In this document: in pieces, positions 55,988-64,000 of the stretch
How the letters are laid out: the number at the start of each line of letters is the position of its first letter
Position numbering within the stretch: position 1 is the first letter of the stretch
Assembly (NCBI GenBank): GCA_947480335.1
Contig: CANKCB010000005.1
Span: 96,647-160,646 of the forward strand
Reading direction: 5' to 3'
DNA length: 64,000 nt
Source of the DNA: Gammaproteobacteria bacterium
GTDB lineage: Bacteria; Pseudomonadota; Gammaproteobacteria; Eutrophobiales; Eutrophobiaceae
Position numbers and translations under genes: made by a program
Notes under the pieces: generated by a model
The model's database searches: none
Seen by the model: the letters and a program-made list of their open reading frames with translations, nothing else
Told to the model about the DNA's origin: nothing

Positions 55988-56806
55988 TCAGTTAAATACA
56001 GCGAGCAACTCTCCCACCTTGCCGCGGTTACCGGTATTTGCACTGATCGTGCGTCTGACTTCAAACCGGGTAATGCTTGCACCCGCCTCCCGATATAACT
56101 TGCGGATAGGGGCAGTGTCATGGTTCGAGATGACTATCTGCACACCCTTGTCGGTCAGGCATTTTGCTAACTGGATCAGTTGTAACTGATCGTCCCAACC
56201 GAAGCCCCCGGTATGATAATCGGTAAAGCAGGCTGTACGCGTCAAGGGTACATAAGGGGGATCACAATAGATTACATCACCGGCCACAGCCGTTTTCATA
56301 CAGTGCTGAAAGTCAGCATGCACAAACTCGGCACGTTTGGCACATTGCAGGAACTTCTGCATTTCCAATTCAGGGAAATAGGGTTTTTTATACAGCCCAA
56401 ACGGGGTATTGAATTCGCCACGACTGTTATAACGAACCAGACCGTTATAGCAGTGCCGGTTTAGGTAGAGAAACAGTGCTGATTTCCGCCGTATGTCGCC
56501 TGCGCGATTGAACTGCTCGCGCGAACGATAATACTGGGCCTTGCTGTTACCCTTGATAAACAGGGTATGACAATAGTTAATAAAAGGCTGCCCTTCCTCG
56601 ACCAGTTGTTTATACAGATTAATCAAATCCGGATTGGTATCGGCTAACAGGTAACGTTCGTAATCTGTATTGAGGAAGACGGCACCGGAACCGGTAAAAG
56701 GTTCGATCAGTCGTAGACCAGGGCGCAGCTTGTCCCGGATCCGGTTAATCAAACGGAATTTTCCACCTGGCCATTTAAGAAACGGCCTTGTCGCTGATTC
56801 AGAAAT
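55988..56806 (-). CDS. dam: DNA adenine methylase Dam, probable ATT start
   Basis: Dam methylates adenine in GATC for mismatch repair and regulation. The conserved core is clear: IEPFTGSGAVFLN, the catalytic DPPY in DVIYCDPPYVPL, and the end TGNRGKVGELLAVF. The first ordinary start (TTG 56752) would remove the N-terminal cofactor motif. Reading further upstream in the same frame gives RPFLKWPGGKFRL, the standard Dam N-terminus, but there is no ATG, GTG or TTG before it. An ATT at 56806-56804 lies 7 bases after GGAAG and next to the bolA stop, giving 272 residues, the normal length. ATT starts are rare (infC is the known case). Confidence 0.8.
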   Translation of the reverse strand: MSESATRPFLKWPGGKFRLINRIRDKLRPGLRLIEPFTGSGAVFLNTDYERYLLADTNPDLINLYKQLVEEGQPFINYCHTLFIKGNSKAQYYRSREQFNRAGDIRRKSALFLYLNRHCYNGLVRYNSRGEFNTPFGLYKKPYFPELEMQKFLQCAKRAEFVHADFQHCMKTAVAGDVIYCDPPYVPLTRTACFTDYHTGGFGWDDQLQLIQLAKCLTDKGVQIVISNHDTAPIRKLYREAGASITRFEVRRTISANTGNRGKVGELLAVFN

Positions 56807-57072
56807 TATTGCTCTTCCGGTGTCAGCGCCTTGATACTGAGCGCATGGATCACAGCAGGCATTAAATCGTCGACAGCACGGTAAACCATGCGGTGTCTCT
56901 CCAGCTGGGGGCGATTGATAAATTGGCTTGATACGATCCGGACTGAATAATGACCTCCGCCGGCCGCCGCACCCACGTGTCCGTGATGCATGGCGGAATC
57001 ATCCTGAATTTCCAGTGTTACAGGCATTAATGCCGTTTCCAGTCGTAGTCGTAGGGTGGCTATCCGATCCAT
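56806..57072 (-). CDS. bolA: BolA-family protein
   Basis: An 88-residue BolA protein with the class-II-like fold and signature SAMHHGHVGAAAGGGHYSVRIVS, then HRMVYRAVDDLMPAVIHALS. BolA proteins bind [2Fe-2S] clusters with monothiol glutaredoxins and act in iron or stress responses. The TAA stop (56808-56806) abuts the putative ATT start of dam, so the two are probably coupled. yciI and yciB lie upstream on the same strand. Confidence 0.93.
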   Translation of the reverse strand: MDRIATLRLRLETALMPVTLEIQDDSAMHHGHVGAAAGGGHYSVRIVSSQFINRPQLERHRMVYRAVDDLMPAVIHALSIKALTPEEQ

Positions 57073-57081
57073 TACCGCATC

Positions 57082-57381
57082 TCAGGGTAAAACTTGAATG
57101 AAAGGTTTGACGGTAACTGCGCTGTAGACGCCTGCTGTTTTATACGGGTCAGATTCGGCCCACTGTGTGGCGGTTTCAAGGTCCGGAAATTCGGCAACAA
57201 TCAAACTACCACTGTATCCAGCCGGCCCCGGATCCGTGCTGTCAATTGCTGGATGCGGACCGGCAATGACCAGTCGACCTTCATCTTTCAGTTGTTGTAC
57301 CCTGGCCAGATGGGCCGGTCTGGCGGATAGACGCCGATCCAGACTGTTCTCCGTATTCACGCCAAATATCGCATACAGCAT
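57082..57381 (-). CDS. yciI: YciI family protein
   Basis: A 99-residue ferredoxin-like-fold protein. The N-terminal MLYAIFGVNTENSLDRRLSA, the catalytic-type histidine in RPAHLARVQQL and GRLVIAGPHPAID, and FPDLETATQWAESDPY match YciI. Enzymatic function is uncertain. Its start shares a base with the yciB stop, and bolA follows after 9 bp, as in many gammaproteobacteria. Confidence 0.93.
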   Translation of the reverse strand: MLYAIFGVNTENSLDRRLSARPAHLARVQQLKDEGRLVIAGPHPAIDSTDPGPAGYSGSLIVAEFPDLETATQWAESDPYKTAGVYSAVTVKPFIQVLP

Positions 57382-57947
57382 CAGGATTGTCCCTTGTCCT
57401 GTTCAGATTCAGTGATATGTTTGGCCAGAAATACGGCCTGAGCAACAGCGAATAAGAGTGTCAATCCGAGAATGCCAAACAACTTGAAATTGACCCAGAT
57501 ATTTTCTGCAAAATTAAATGCAACATACAAATTCAATGCGCCGGAAATGATAAAAAATACAATCCAGTAACGGTTCAGCGTGTACCATATGCGCGGGGGA
57601 ATAGTGATGGCATGATCCATCATGCGCTGGATGAGTGGCTTGTTACCCACAAATTCACTGATGAGAAACGCCACGGCGAACAGCCAGTTTACGACGGTCG
57701 GTTTCCACATAAAGAACCGTTTATCGTGAAAAATCAGGGTCATGCTGCCCAGCACCAGAATGATGACCAGCGTTACCAGATGCATTTTTTCAAAGCGACG
57801 ATAGATCAACCAGTACAAACTGACCTGCAGTATGGCAGCAATGATGGCGGCTGCCGTCGCAATGTACATGCGTTGCTCCAGACTGTCTGGAATATAATAG
57901 GCAATGAAAAAAGCCAGTACCGGGAAAAAATCGATCAGTAGTTTCAT
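57381..57947 (-). CDS. yciB: YciB (inner-membrane septation protein A)
   Basis: A 188-residue protein with five or six membrane helices. It starts MKLLIDFFPVLAFFIAYY and contains GSMTLIFHDKRFFMWKPTVVNW and NRYWIVFFIISGALNLYVAF, all characteristic of YciB (formerly IspZ). It influences envelope synthesis and cell division. First gene of the yciB-yciI-bolA-dam run; divergent from yciO. Confidence 0.95.
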   Translation of the reverse strand: MKLLIDFFPVLAFFIAYYIPDSLEQRMYIATAAAIIAAILQVSLYWLIYRRFEKMHLVTLVIILVLGSMTLIFHDKRFFMWKPTVVNWLFAVAFLISEFVGNKPLIQRMMDHAITIPPRIWYTLNRYWIVFFIISGALNLYVAFNFAENIWVNFKLFGILGLTLLFAVAQAVFLAKHITESEQDKGQS

Positions 57948-57997
57948 AATATTGATTGTATTAAATTTGAACGACCGATAATACAGGCGGTAAGTAA

Positions 57998-58615
57998 ATG
58001 GCGCAGTATTTTAAAATCCATCCGGATAATCCCCAGTCGAGACTGGTCGGTCAGGCCATTACCATACTACGTCAGGGCGGGGTTATCGCCTATCCTACGG
58101 ATTCTTGTTATGCGTTGGGCTGCTTGCTGGATCACTCCCAGGCGCTGGAACGAATTATACGTATCCGGGGCCTGGACCCACAGCATCTGTTTACCATAAT
58201 CTGTCGCGATTTATCCGTCATTGGAACGCTGGCCAAGGTCGAGAACACCGCATTCCGGCTCATAAAAAGTCTGATTCCGGGGCCCTATACCTTTGTACTC
58301 AAGGCCAGTCGTGAAGTACCCAAACGTTTGCATCATCCCAAGCGTAAAACGATTGGTCTACGCGTACCGGATAACCGGATATGTCTGGATTTGGTGGAAG
58401 CACTGGGTGAACCCATGTTAAGCACCAGTCTGGTGTTGCCGGGTAATGAATGGCCAGAAGCCGATCCTGAAGAAATCAGAGACAAGATTGGTCAGTTACT
58501 GGATCTGGTTATTGATGGCGGGATGATCGGCACTGAAGAGACCACGATCATCGACGTTACCGGGGATGTTCCGGAAGTCGTCAGAGTGGGCAAGGGTAAA
58601 GTTGGGCAGATTTAG
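57998..58615 (+). CDS. yciO: YciO (Sua5/YrdC-fold) protein
   Basis: A 205-residue YrdC-fold protein. The YciO-type features are FKIHPDNPQSRL, GGVIAYPTDSCYALGC, HHPKRKTIGLRVP and ALGEPMLSTSLVLPGNEWPE. The fold binds ATP and threonylcarbamoyl intermediates; YciO itself is the paralogue whose cellular role is less clear than TsaC/Sua5. Divergent from yciB, upstream of trpS. Confidence 0.92.
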   Translation: MAQYFKIHPDNPQSRLVGQAITILRQGGVIAYPTDSCYALGCLLDHSQALERIIRIRGLDPQHLFTIICRDLSVIGTLAKVENTAFRLIKSLIPGPYTFVLKASREVPKRLHHPKRKTIGLRVPDNRICLDLVEALGEPMLSTSLVLPGNEWPEADPEEIRDKIGQLLDLVIDGGMIGTEETTIIDVTGDVPEVVRVGKGKVGQI

Positions 58616-58724
58616 CCGAAAAAACCGGGATTCTTTAAAAAAAGTGGATCTAGCGGAAGACTATTTGAATCGACCCTGTATAATTTCACCCTCCACTGTT
58701 CGATAGCAAAATCAGGAGTACTTT

Positions 58725-59936
58725 TTGGCAATTTCAGCAAAACAGCGCGTTCTATCCGGGATGCGTCCCTCAGGTCAATTACACCTGGGCCATTATCATG
58801 GCGTACTTAAAAACTGGTTAAAACTGCAAAACGAATACGAGTGCTTTTTCTTCGTGGCCGACTGGCATGCATTAACCACTGAGTATGAATCACCTCAGTC
58901 AATTTCCGAATCGGTCTGGGAGATGGTTATAGACTGGCTGGCGGTGGGGATTAATCCTGGATCGGCCAGAATCTTTATCCAGTCACGGATTCCTGAACAT
59001 GCCGAGCTGCACCTTTTGCTGTCAATGCTAACGCCTTTGAGTTGGCTGGAACGGGTTCCTACCTACAAGGACCAACAGGAAAAACTGAGTAACAAGGACT
59101 TGTCCACCTACGGTTTCCTCGGTTATCCGTTGTTGCAGACGGCTGATATCATTGTTTACAAGGCAGGGTATGTGCCTGTTGGGGAAGATCAGGTGGCCCA
59201 TGTGGAGCTGTCACGGGAAATCGCCCGTCGATTTAACTACCTGTATGGCCGTGAGCCTGGTTTTGAAGAAAAAGCCGAGTTGGCTGCCAGCAAGATGGGC
59301 AAGAAAAATAACAAGCTGTATCATCAATTACGTATGGATTATCAGGAAAAGGGCGATGATCTGGCGCTGGAAAAAGCGGCCGCATTGATTGCCTCCCAAA
59401 AGAACATCAGCATGGGGGATCATGAACGCCTGATGGGTTATCTTGAAGGTGGCGGCAAGATGATTTTTCCGGAACCACAGGCATTACTGACCCATATACC
59501 CCGATTCCCGGGACTGGATGGTCAGAAAATGTCGAAATCGTATGGCAATACGATAGGCTTGCGGGAAAATCCCAATTCTGTACAGGACAAAATCAAAACA
59601 ATGCCGACTGATCCTGCCAGGGTAAGACGTACCGACCCGGGTGATCCTGACAAGTGCCCGGTGTGGGCATTTCATCAGGTATATGCGGACGACGGTCTAA
59701 AAAGCTGGGTGCAACAAGGTTGTCGCAGTGCCAGTATCGGATGTCTGGAATGCAAGCAACCGCTGATTGATGCGGTACTCAAGGAACAGGAACCCATTCG
59801 CGAACGCGCACGTGAATATGCAGCTGATCCGGAAGTAGTACGTGGTATTGTCAGCGATGGTTGCGAAGCAGCCCGTGATATTGCCAGGGAAACGCTTGAG
59901 GAAGTCAGATCCGTGATGGGCCTGTCTTACAAATAA
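58725..59936 (+). CDS. trpS: Tryptophanyl-tRNA synthetase
   Basis: A 403-residue class I synthetase charging tRNA-Trp. The HIGH motif appears as HLGH (20-23) and the second motif as KMSKSYGN (about 268-275). GEDQVAHVELSREIARRFN is the ATP/Trp-site segment. An insertion between the Rossmann halves makes it longer than E. coli TrpS, as in Pseudomonas-type TrpS. Start is TTG (58725) with AGGAG seven bases ahead. Confidence 0.95.
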   Translation: MAISAKQRVLSGMRPSGQLHLGHYHGVLKNWLKLQNEYECFFFVADWHALTTEYESPQSISESVWEMVIDWLAVGINPGSARIFIQSRIPEHAELHLLLSMLTPLSWLERVPTYKDQQEKLSNKDLSTYGFLGYPLLQTADIIVYKAGYVPVGEDQVAHVELSREIARRFNYLYGREPGFEEKAELAASKMGKKNNKLYHQLRMDYQEKGDDLALEKAAALIASQKNISMGDHERLMGYLEGGGKMIFPEPQALLTHIPRFPGLDGQKMSKSYGNTIGLRENPNSVQDKIKTMPTDPARVRRTDPGDPDKCPVWAFHQVYADDGLKSWVQQGCRSASIGCLECKQPLIDAVLKEQEPIRERAREYAADPEVVRGIVSDGCEAARDIARETLEEVRSVMGLSYK

Positions 59937-60022
59937 TGGTGAACAGTGTAGGGGCAAAGTAGATTGCGCCTCCAATACAATCCTAAAATTAAACGAGCAA
60001 AGAGAAGCGAGTAACGATAACT

Positions 60023-60841
60023 ATGCAACAAATGACTACAGAGCAGCAGGCAGAGAGCAACGTCGGCCAGTCTGAGATGCCTTTTGCCATCGTGCACGGT
60101 GAACGCGTGACCCAGATGCCACATGATCTTTACATTCCGCCTGAAGCACTGGAAGTTTTTCTGGAGGCTTTTGAAGGTCCGCTGGATTTATTGCTCTATC
60201 TGATTAAAAAACAGAATCTCGACATACTGGATATTCCAATTGCCGAAATCACTGCGCAGTATATGAAATACATCGATCTGATGGATGTACTGCAACTGGA
60301 GCTGGCGGGTGAATATCTGGTGATGGGCGCTGTGCTGGCCGAAATCAAATCAAGAATGTTATTACCAAGGACCATAATCGATGATGAGGAAGATGATCCG
60401 CGTGCAGAACTGATTCGTCGCCTGCAGGAATATGAACGTTATAAACAGGCAGCTGAGGACATTGATCAGTTGCACAGACTGGAACGAGATCTGTTTTCCG
60501 TAGTGGTTGAGTTCACAGAAAAGAAGACTAACCAGAATCCACCTGACGTCAAACTGGATCAGATCCTGCACGCATTTGCCGATGTGCTGGCCAGGGCTGA
60601 AATGTATACGCACCATATGATCCATCGGGAAGCGCTATCAGTACGTGAACGCATGACAGTGGTGCTCGACAAAATCCGTAGTGACAGCTTCCTGGATTTC
60701 AAGGAACTGTTCTCCGTAGAGGAAGGCCGCGCAGGAGTTATCGTCTCCTTATTGGCCATACTCGAGTTAATAAAGGAATCTTTAATCGACATGGTCCAGA
60801 ATGAAATCAATGGGCCAATTTACCTGAAGGCAGCTGCATGA
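60023..60841 (+). CDS. scpA: Segregation and condensation protein A
   Basis: A 272-residue kleisin that, with ScpB, bridges the SMC dimer in chromosome condensation. The signature FEGPLDLLLYLIKKQNLDILDIPI begins near residue 51. Helical middle and C-terminal winged-helix parts (LDFKELFSVEEGRAGVIVSL) follow. An extra ~45-residue N-terminal segment precedes the kleisin domain, common in gammaproteobacteria. It overlaps scpB by 4 bp. Confidence 0.94.
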   Translation: MQQMTTEQQAESNVGQSEMPFAIVHGERVTQMPHDLYIPPEALEVFLEAFEGPLDLLLYLIKKQNLDILDIPIAEITAQYMKYIDLMDVLQLELAGEYLVMGAVLAEIKSRMLLPRTIIDDEEDDPRAELIRRLQEYERYKQAAEDIDQLHRLERDLFSVVVEFTEKKTNQNPPDVKLDQILHAFADVLARAEMYTHHMIHREALSVRERMTVVLDKIRSDSFLDFKELFSVEEGRAGVIVSLLAILELIKESLIDMVQNEINGPIYLKAAA

Positions 60842-61677
60842 TGACCGAACAACAGTATAAAAACATAATTGAAGCCGCACTGATGGCATCAGGAACGCCA
60901 CAGAATCTTAACCAGTTATTGGCCCTGTTTGATCATGATCTGGAAAAGCCCGATCGCGATTTGGTACGTACGCTGATAGAGCAATTACAACAGGACTACG
61001 CCGGGCGTGGTGTTGAACTGAAAGAAGTTTCCAGTGGTTACCGGTTTCAGGTGCGATCCGAATGTGCTGAATGGATTAACCGCCTGTTTACGGAAAGACC
61101 ACAACGATATTCCAGGGCATTTATGGAAACGTTAGCTATCATTGCCTATCGCCAGCCGATTACCCGCAATGAGATTGAGGATATTCGCGGCGTCAGTGTC
61201 AGTTCCGGTATAGTCAAAACCTTGCAGGAACGTGAATGGGTTCGCGTAGTAGGTCATCGAGATGTGCCAGGCAAACCCGAACTGCTCGCTACCACCCGCG
61301 AGTTCCTTGATTATTTCAATCTGAAAAAGTTATCCGAGTTACCACCCTTATCTGAAATCAAGGATTTTGATCTGATGAATCCGGATTTATTTGAAGGTAT
61401 AGAATTGCCTGTTTCAATCCAGTCGTCAAATCAACAGCCGGAGGCGACTGAAGAGTCCGAACCAGAGGCGCTTGTGGATGCGGAAACTGAAGATGCCGAT
61501 GTTGAACTGCAGTCGTTAGATGAAGATGAATATGACGAAGACGACGAGGAAGATGATGAAGAGGAAGAGGATGACGACGAAGAAGGGTTTGATGAGGACG
61601 AAGATGAGGATGATGAAGATGACGAGGATGATTCGGATTCTGCTACTCGTGACAATGTTGTCCCCTTCTCAGGTTGA
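60838..61677 (+). CDS. scpB: Segregation and condensation protein B with long acidic tail
   Basis: A 279-residue protein. Residues 1-170 form the two winged-helix domains (ALMASGTPQNLNQLLALF, then RAFMETLAIIAYRQPITRNEIEDIRGV). After about residue 195 comes an acidic, low-complexity tail of some 75 residues made almost only of Asp and Glu with few Ser, ending DNVVPFSG. The tail is encoded by GAN/GAR codon repeats, so it may expand or shrink easily. ScpB binds ScpA in the condensin complex. Confidence 0.94.
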   Translation: MMTEQQYKNIIEAALMASGTPQNLNQLLALFDHDLEKPDRDLVRTLIEQLQQDYAGRGVELKEVSSGYRFQVRSECAEWINRLFTERPQRYSRAFMETLAIIAYRQPITRNEIEDIRGVSVSSGIVKTLQEREWVRVVGHRDVPGKPELLATTREFLDYFNLKKLSELPPLSEIKDFDLMNPDLFEGIELPVSIQSSNQQPEATEESEPEALVDAETEDADVELQSLDEDEYDEDDEEDDEEEEDDDEEGFDEDEDEDDEDDEDDSDSATRDNVVPFSG

Positions 61678-61727
61678 ACTCACTTGAGTAGCCAGACTAT
61701 TTCGCACGCTGTTAGTCACATTAGTCC

Positions 61728-62576
61728 ATGAGTAACACCGATTCGGAGCGTATACAGAAGGTTCTGGCCAATGCAGGACTGGGTTCGCGGCGTCAGGTTG
61801 AAACCTGGATAAGACTGGGTAAGGTCAAGGTTAATGGCAAGTTGGCCAGTATCGGCGATCACATCAACATAACCGATAAAATCAGTCTGGACGGCAAACT
61901 GGTCAGATTACAAACGGTCATACCGACTTCGGTCAGAATGATTGCCTGTTATAAACCGGCCGGTCTGATTTGCACGCGCAATGATCCTGAAGGTCGGAAA
62001 ACAGTATTTGACGACTTGCCTAAATTGACCAAGGGCCGTTGGGTAAATGTCGGTAGACTCGATATCAATACCACTGGCTTATTGTTGTTTACCAATAACG
62101 GTGAGTTGGCTAATCGCTTTATGCATCCTTCCAGTAACATCGAACGAGAGTACGCAGTCAGGGTGCTGGGTAAGGCCACTGACCGACAACTGACGGCTTT
62201 GCGCGAAGGAATCATGCTTGAAGATGGTACCGCCGGATTCAGCGATATTATAGATGCCGGAGGTGAAGGTACCAATCACTGGTACCATGTTGTACTAACC
62301 GAAGGGCGTAACCGTGAAGTCAGACGACTCTGGGAATCCCAGGGTCTAAAAGTCAGTCGGCTGATAAGGGTTCGTTATGGTTCTTATGCATTACCGCGAA
62401 AAAAGCGACCAGGCCAATGCTGGGAACTTGAACAATCAGAAATTGATGCATTGATGCAAAATGTCGGTTTGACCAGTATTGTCCAGCCGACCGATGTACT
62501 AGACACACCTGTTAATGCGACTGCGGCAAAATCACGTGCCAGACGGGGTAAAGTACAGTCTAAAAGAGTCAAATAA
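61728..62576 (+). CDS. rluB: 23S rRNA pseudouridine synthase (RluB-type)
   Basis: A 282-residue RsuA-family enzyme. An S4 RNA-binding domain (ERIQKVLANAGLGSRRQVE) leads to the catalytic domain with the active-site aspartate in VGRLDINTTGLLLFTNNG, and the GRNREVRRLWES motif. RluB makes pseudouridine 2605 in 23S rRNA. The basic C-terminal tail is typical. Position after scpA-scpB is conserved in many gammaproteobacteria. Confidence 0.93.
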   Translation: MSNTDSERIQKVLANAGLGSRRQVETWIRLGKVKVNGKLASIGDHINITDKISLDGKLVRLQTVIPTSVRMIACYKPAGLICTRNDPEGRKTVFDDLPKLTKGRWVNVGRLDINTTGLLLFTNNGELANRFMHPSSNIEREYAVRVLGKATDRQLTALREGIMLEDGTAGFSDIIDAGGEGTNHWYHVVLTEGRNREVRRLWESQGLKVSRLIRVRYGSYALPRKKRPGQCWELEQSEIDALMQNVGLTSIVQPTDVLDTPVNATAAKSRARRGKVQSKRVK

Positions 62577-62736
62577 GCAGTAACTTCTTTTATTTCCATC
62601 TAATTTCCCCTAATTAAAACTTAGATTCATTTGATTTAGTTGGGCGTAAGTCCAATAAGTCAGTCCACAACGACTCATCAGCAGATCATACAGTGCCTTC
62701 CTGATAGTAAGGTTCTTATATCATATTGTATTTAAA

Positions 62737-63852
62737 GTGATTATTAAATTTTCCTGTATCAAAGTAACAAGCAATTTCCTTCTGGACAAGATAAGGGTTG
62801 AAGGTGCGCGTTATTTTAATGAGGCGCGCATGGTTGCACAGTTGAGATTAAAGGTTGATGAGACTCTTTCTACAGATACGATGCGGCATGACTTGAAATG
62901 GCTTAATAACAATCCCTACCGCAAGGTGAATATTGTTCTTGAACGCGGCGAAGCTACTGGTAAAACCAATGTTGTACTCAAGGTTGAGGACAGATTGCCC
63001 GTTCGTGTCTATGCGGGCGTGGAAGACAGCGGAACCAGGTTGGTCGATACGAATCGCTGGTTAACCGGGTTTAACTGGGGCAATGTATTTGGGTGGGAAC
63101 ATCAGCTGGCATATCAATATACCTCTTCTTTCAAATATGGAAAGTTGAAATCCCATAGTCTGAATTATCTGGCACCCTTACCCTGGCGACATACACTGAC
63201 TTTCTCTGGAGCGCATAGTACGGCCAGACCGGATACCACAGTATCGGGATTTAATTTAAGTGGTCGCAGCTGGCAGCTCAGTAGCAGGTATCAGATCCCT
63301 CTGGATTTGGAAAACCTACGTCAGCAGATATCAATTGGTGTTGATTTTAAACGCAGTAATAATGGTCTTGAGTTTGGCTCACTACGTGTTTTCAACAATT
63401 TTACCAATATCGTTCAATTCGTCGCAGACTATCAGGCCGGGCTGGAAGATCCTCTGGGTTATACGAGTTTGGAAACTGTTCTAAACTATAGTCCGGGCGA
63501 TATAGGCAAAGATAATTCGGATCAAGCATATAACGCTTCCAGAGCGGGTGCCTCGGCCGATTATTTTTATAGTCATATAAACCTGGGTCGGGTAACCCGT
63601 TTGCCGGGAAAATTTAGTCTGGTTCAGGACCTTAAACTGCAATGGGCGAATTCGAACCTGCTTGCCAATGAGCAGCTGGGAATATCTGGTTACCAGTCAG
63701 TAAGAGGATATGATGAATACCAGTTTACTGGTGACCGTGGAATGGTCCTTAGAAATGAGATTCGTACACCCTCACAATCGATTATGCAGTTAATCAGACG
63801 TCCCGGTTTCCAGGACAGTTTTCAGCTGTTGGCCTTTCTGGATTATGGTTAG
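62737..63852 (+). pseudogene. ShlB/FhaC-family two-partner secretion transporter, truncated at both ends
   Basis: The frame encodes the end of a POTRA domain (IRVEGARYFNEARMVAQLRL, NNNPYRKVNIVLERG) and most of the beta-barrel of a TpsB/ShlB-type outer-membrane transporter (DRLPVRVYAGVEDSGTR, GFNWGNVFGWEHQLAYQYT, the VRGYDEYQFTGDRG loop). The signal peptide and first POTRA are missing, since a stop precedes the frame. The C-terminal strands are replaced at LLAFLDYG by an IS30-like element, whose first bases supply the TAG stop (63850-63852). A working protein would have about 550 residues. A secreted TpsA partner is not in the window. Confidence 0.82.
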
Positions 63853-64000
63853 GCGGTCTCTAAATTCTAATGCAACACCTTTAGTATGAACAGGAGTATA
63901 TCAAACGAGGTGTTGAACAATGAGAAATTATCATCGACTTAACCTGTCAGAACGGGAAGTGGTCGCATTGCATTATCATTCTGGCATGAGTATCCGGGAC
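63850..64000 (+). mobile_element. IS30-like insertion sequence, left end (runs off window)
   Basis: Beyond 63850 the ShlB-type coding pattern stops abruptly. A leader with the inverted pair CAACACCT and AGGTGTTG (63873-63917) precedes an ORF starting MRNYHRLNLSEREVVALHYH, typical of IS30-family transposases. The exact terminal inverted repeat and target duplication cannot be set without the right end. Confidence 0.72.
63920..64000 (+). CDS. IS30-like transposase, N-terminal fragment
   Basis: Twenty-seven codons from ATG 63920 to the window end encode a helix-turn-helix start (LNLSEREVVALHYHSGMSIRD) as in IS30-family transposases, which open with a DNA-binding domain of the form LTxxEReIIxxLxxxGxSIREIA. 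The DDE catalytic part lies outside the window. No strong ribosome site is visible, as is common in insertion sequences. Confidence 0.7.
   Translation, partial: MRNYHRLNLSEREVVALHYHSGMSIRD

Noticed and set aside
61431..61655. Antisense frame encoding almost only serine
   Set aside because: It mirrors the Asp/Glu codon repeats of the ScpB tail and has no ribosome site.

Overview
The window reads as chromosomal DNA of a gammaproteobacterium, roughly half G+C. The main clues are a Dam methylase, a fused AAK-GNAT ArgA, ClpS-ClpA, and the block bolA-yciI-yciB / yciO-trpS-scpA-scpB-rluB, an order familiar from this class. The species cannot be named from sequence alone. Many genes encode exported redox proteins (c-type cytochromes, a quinoprotein, KatG, a Cu/Zn-type superoxide dismutase), which suits an aerobic environmental bacterium. 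No rRNA, tRNA, CRISPR array or prophage was recognised.

Layout. 1-9 kb: membrane and housekeeping genes (BatD-like tail, DUF423, K+ channel, ybaL-type antiporter, pgpA, lytic transglycosylase, ilvD, argE-argA). 9-13.7 kb: an eroded accessory patch with a damaged higB next to an intact higA, an LVIVD-repeat exported protein, a second antitoxin remnant, and a frameshifted acyltransferase-SGNH gene between two near-identical 17-mers. 13.8-19 kb: a sulfur/cytochrome group (TsdA-like cytochrome, SulP transporter, Tat-exported DsrE-like protein, diheme cytochrome, SGNH hydrolase). 19-32 kb: outer-membrane protein, katG, an RND efflux operon ending in its TetR regulator, a broken TMEM175 channel gene, trxC, an orphan ModA-like binding protein, sodC and a PEBP protein. 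32-41 kb: clpA-clpS, Nudix, dapE, and two SET-domain genes translationally coupled to citrate synthase.

41.7-56 kb is the most distinctive part. Two paralogous exported YtcJ-type amidohydrolases bracket a quinoprotein dehydrogenase, a cytochrome c and two tandem subclass-B3-like metallo-beta-lactamase-fold hydrolases, all with export signals. After a strong terminator comes a five-gene operon (MoxR ATPase, DUF58, a BatD/MxaA-MxaK-like fusion, two von Willebrand A proteins) resembling the mxaRSACKL maturation genes of methanol dehydrogenase, although no mxaF/I/J/G genes are present. I infer a periplasmic oxidise-then-hydrolyse pathway, possibly with its own quinoprotein maturation system.

56-64 kb: housekeeping genes, including a dam gene that seems to start at ATT, then a ShlB/FhaC-type transporter gene truncated at both ends and cut by an IS30-like element that runs off the window.

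A recurring non-coding signal is a 7-bp tandem repeat (consensus TGAGGAG). It occurs at four places, and each time its first TGA is the stop codon of the upstream gene. CATTCCCGC/CTGGATTCTGG-type palindromic repeats occupy other gene boundaries.
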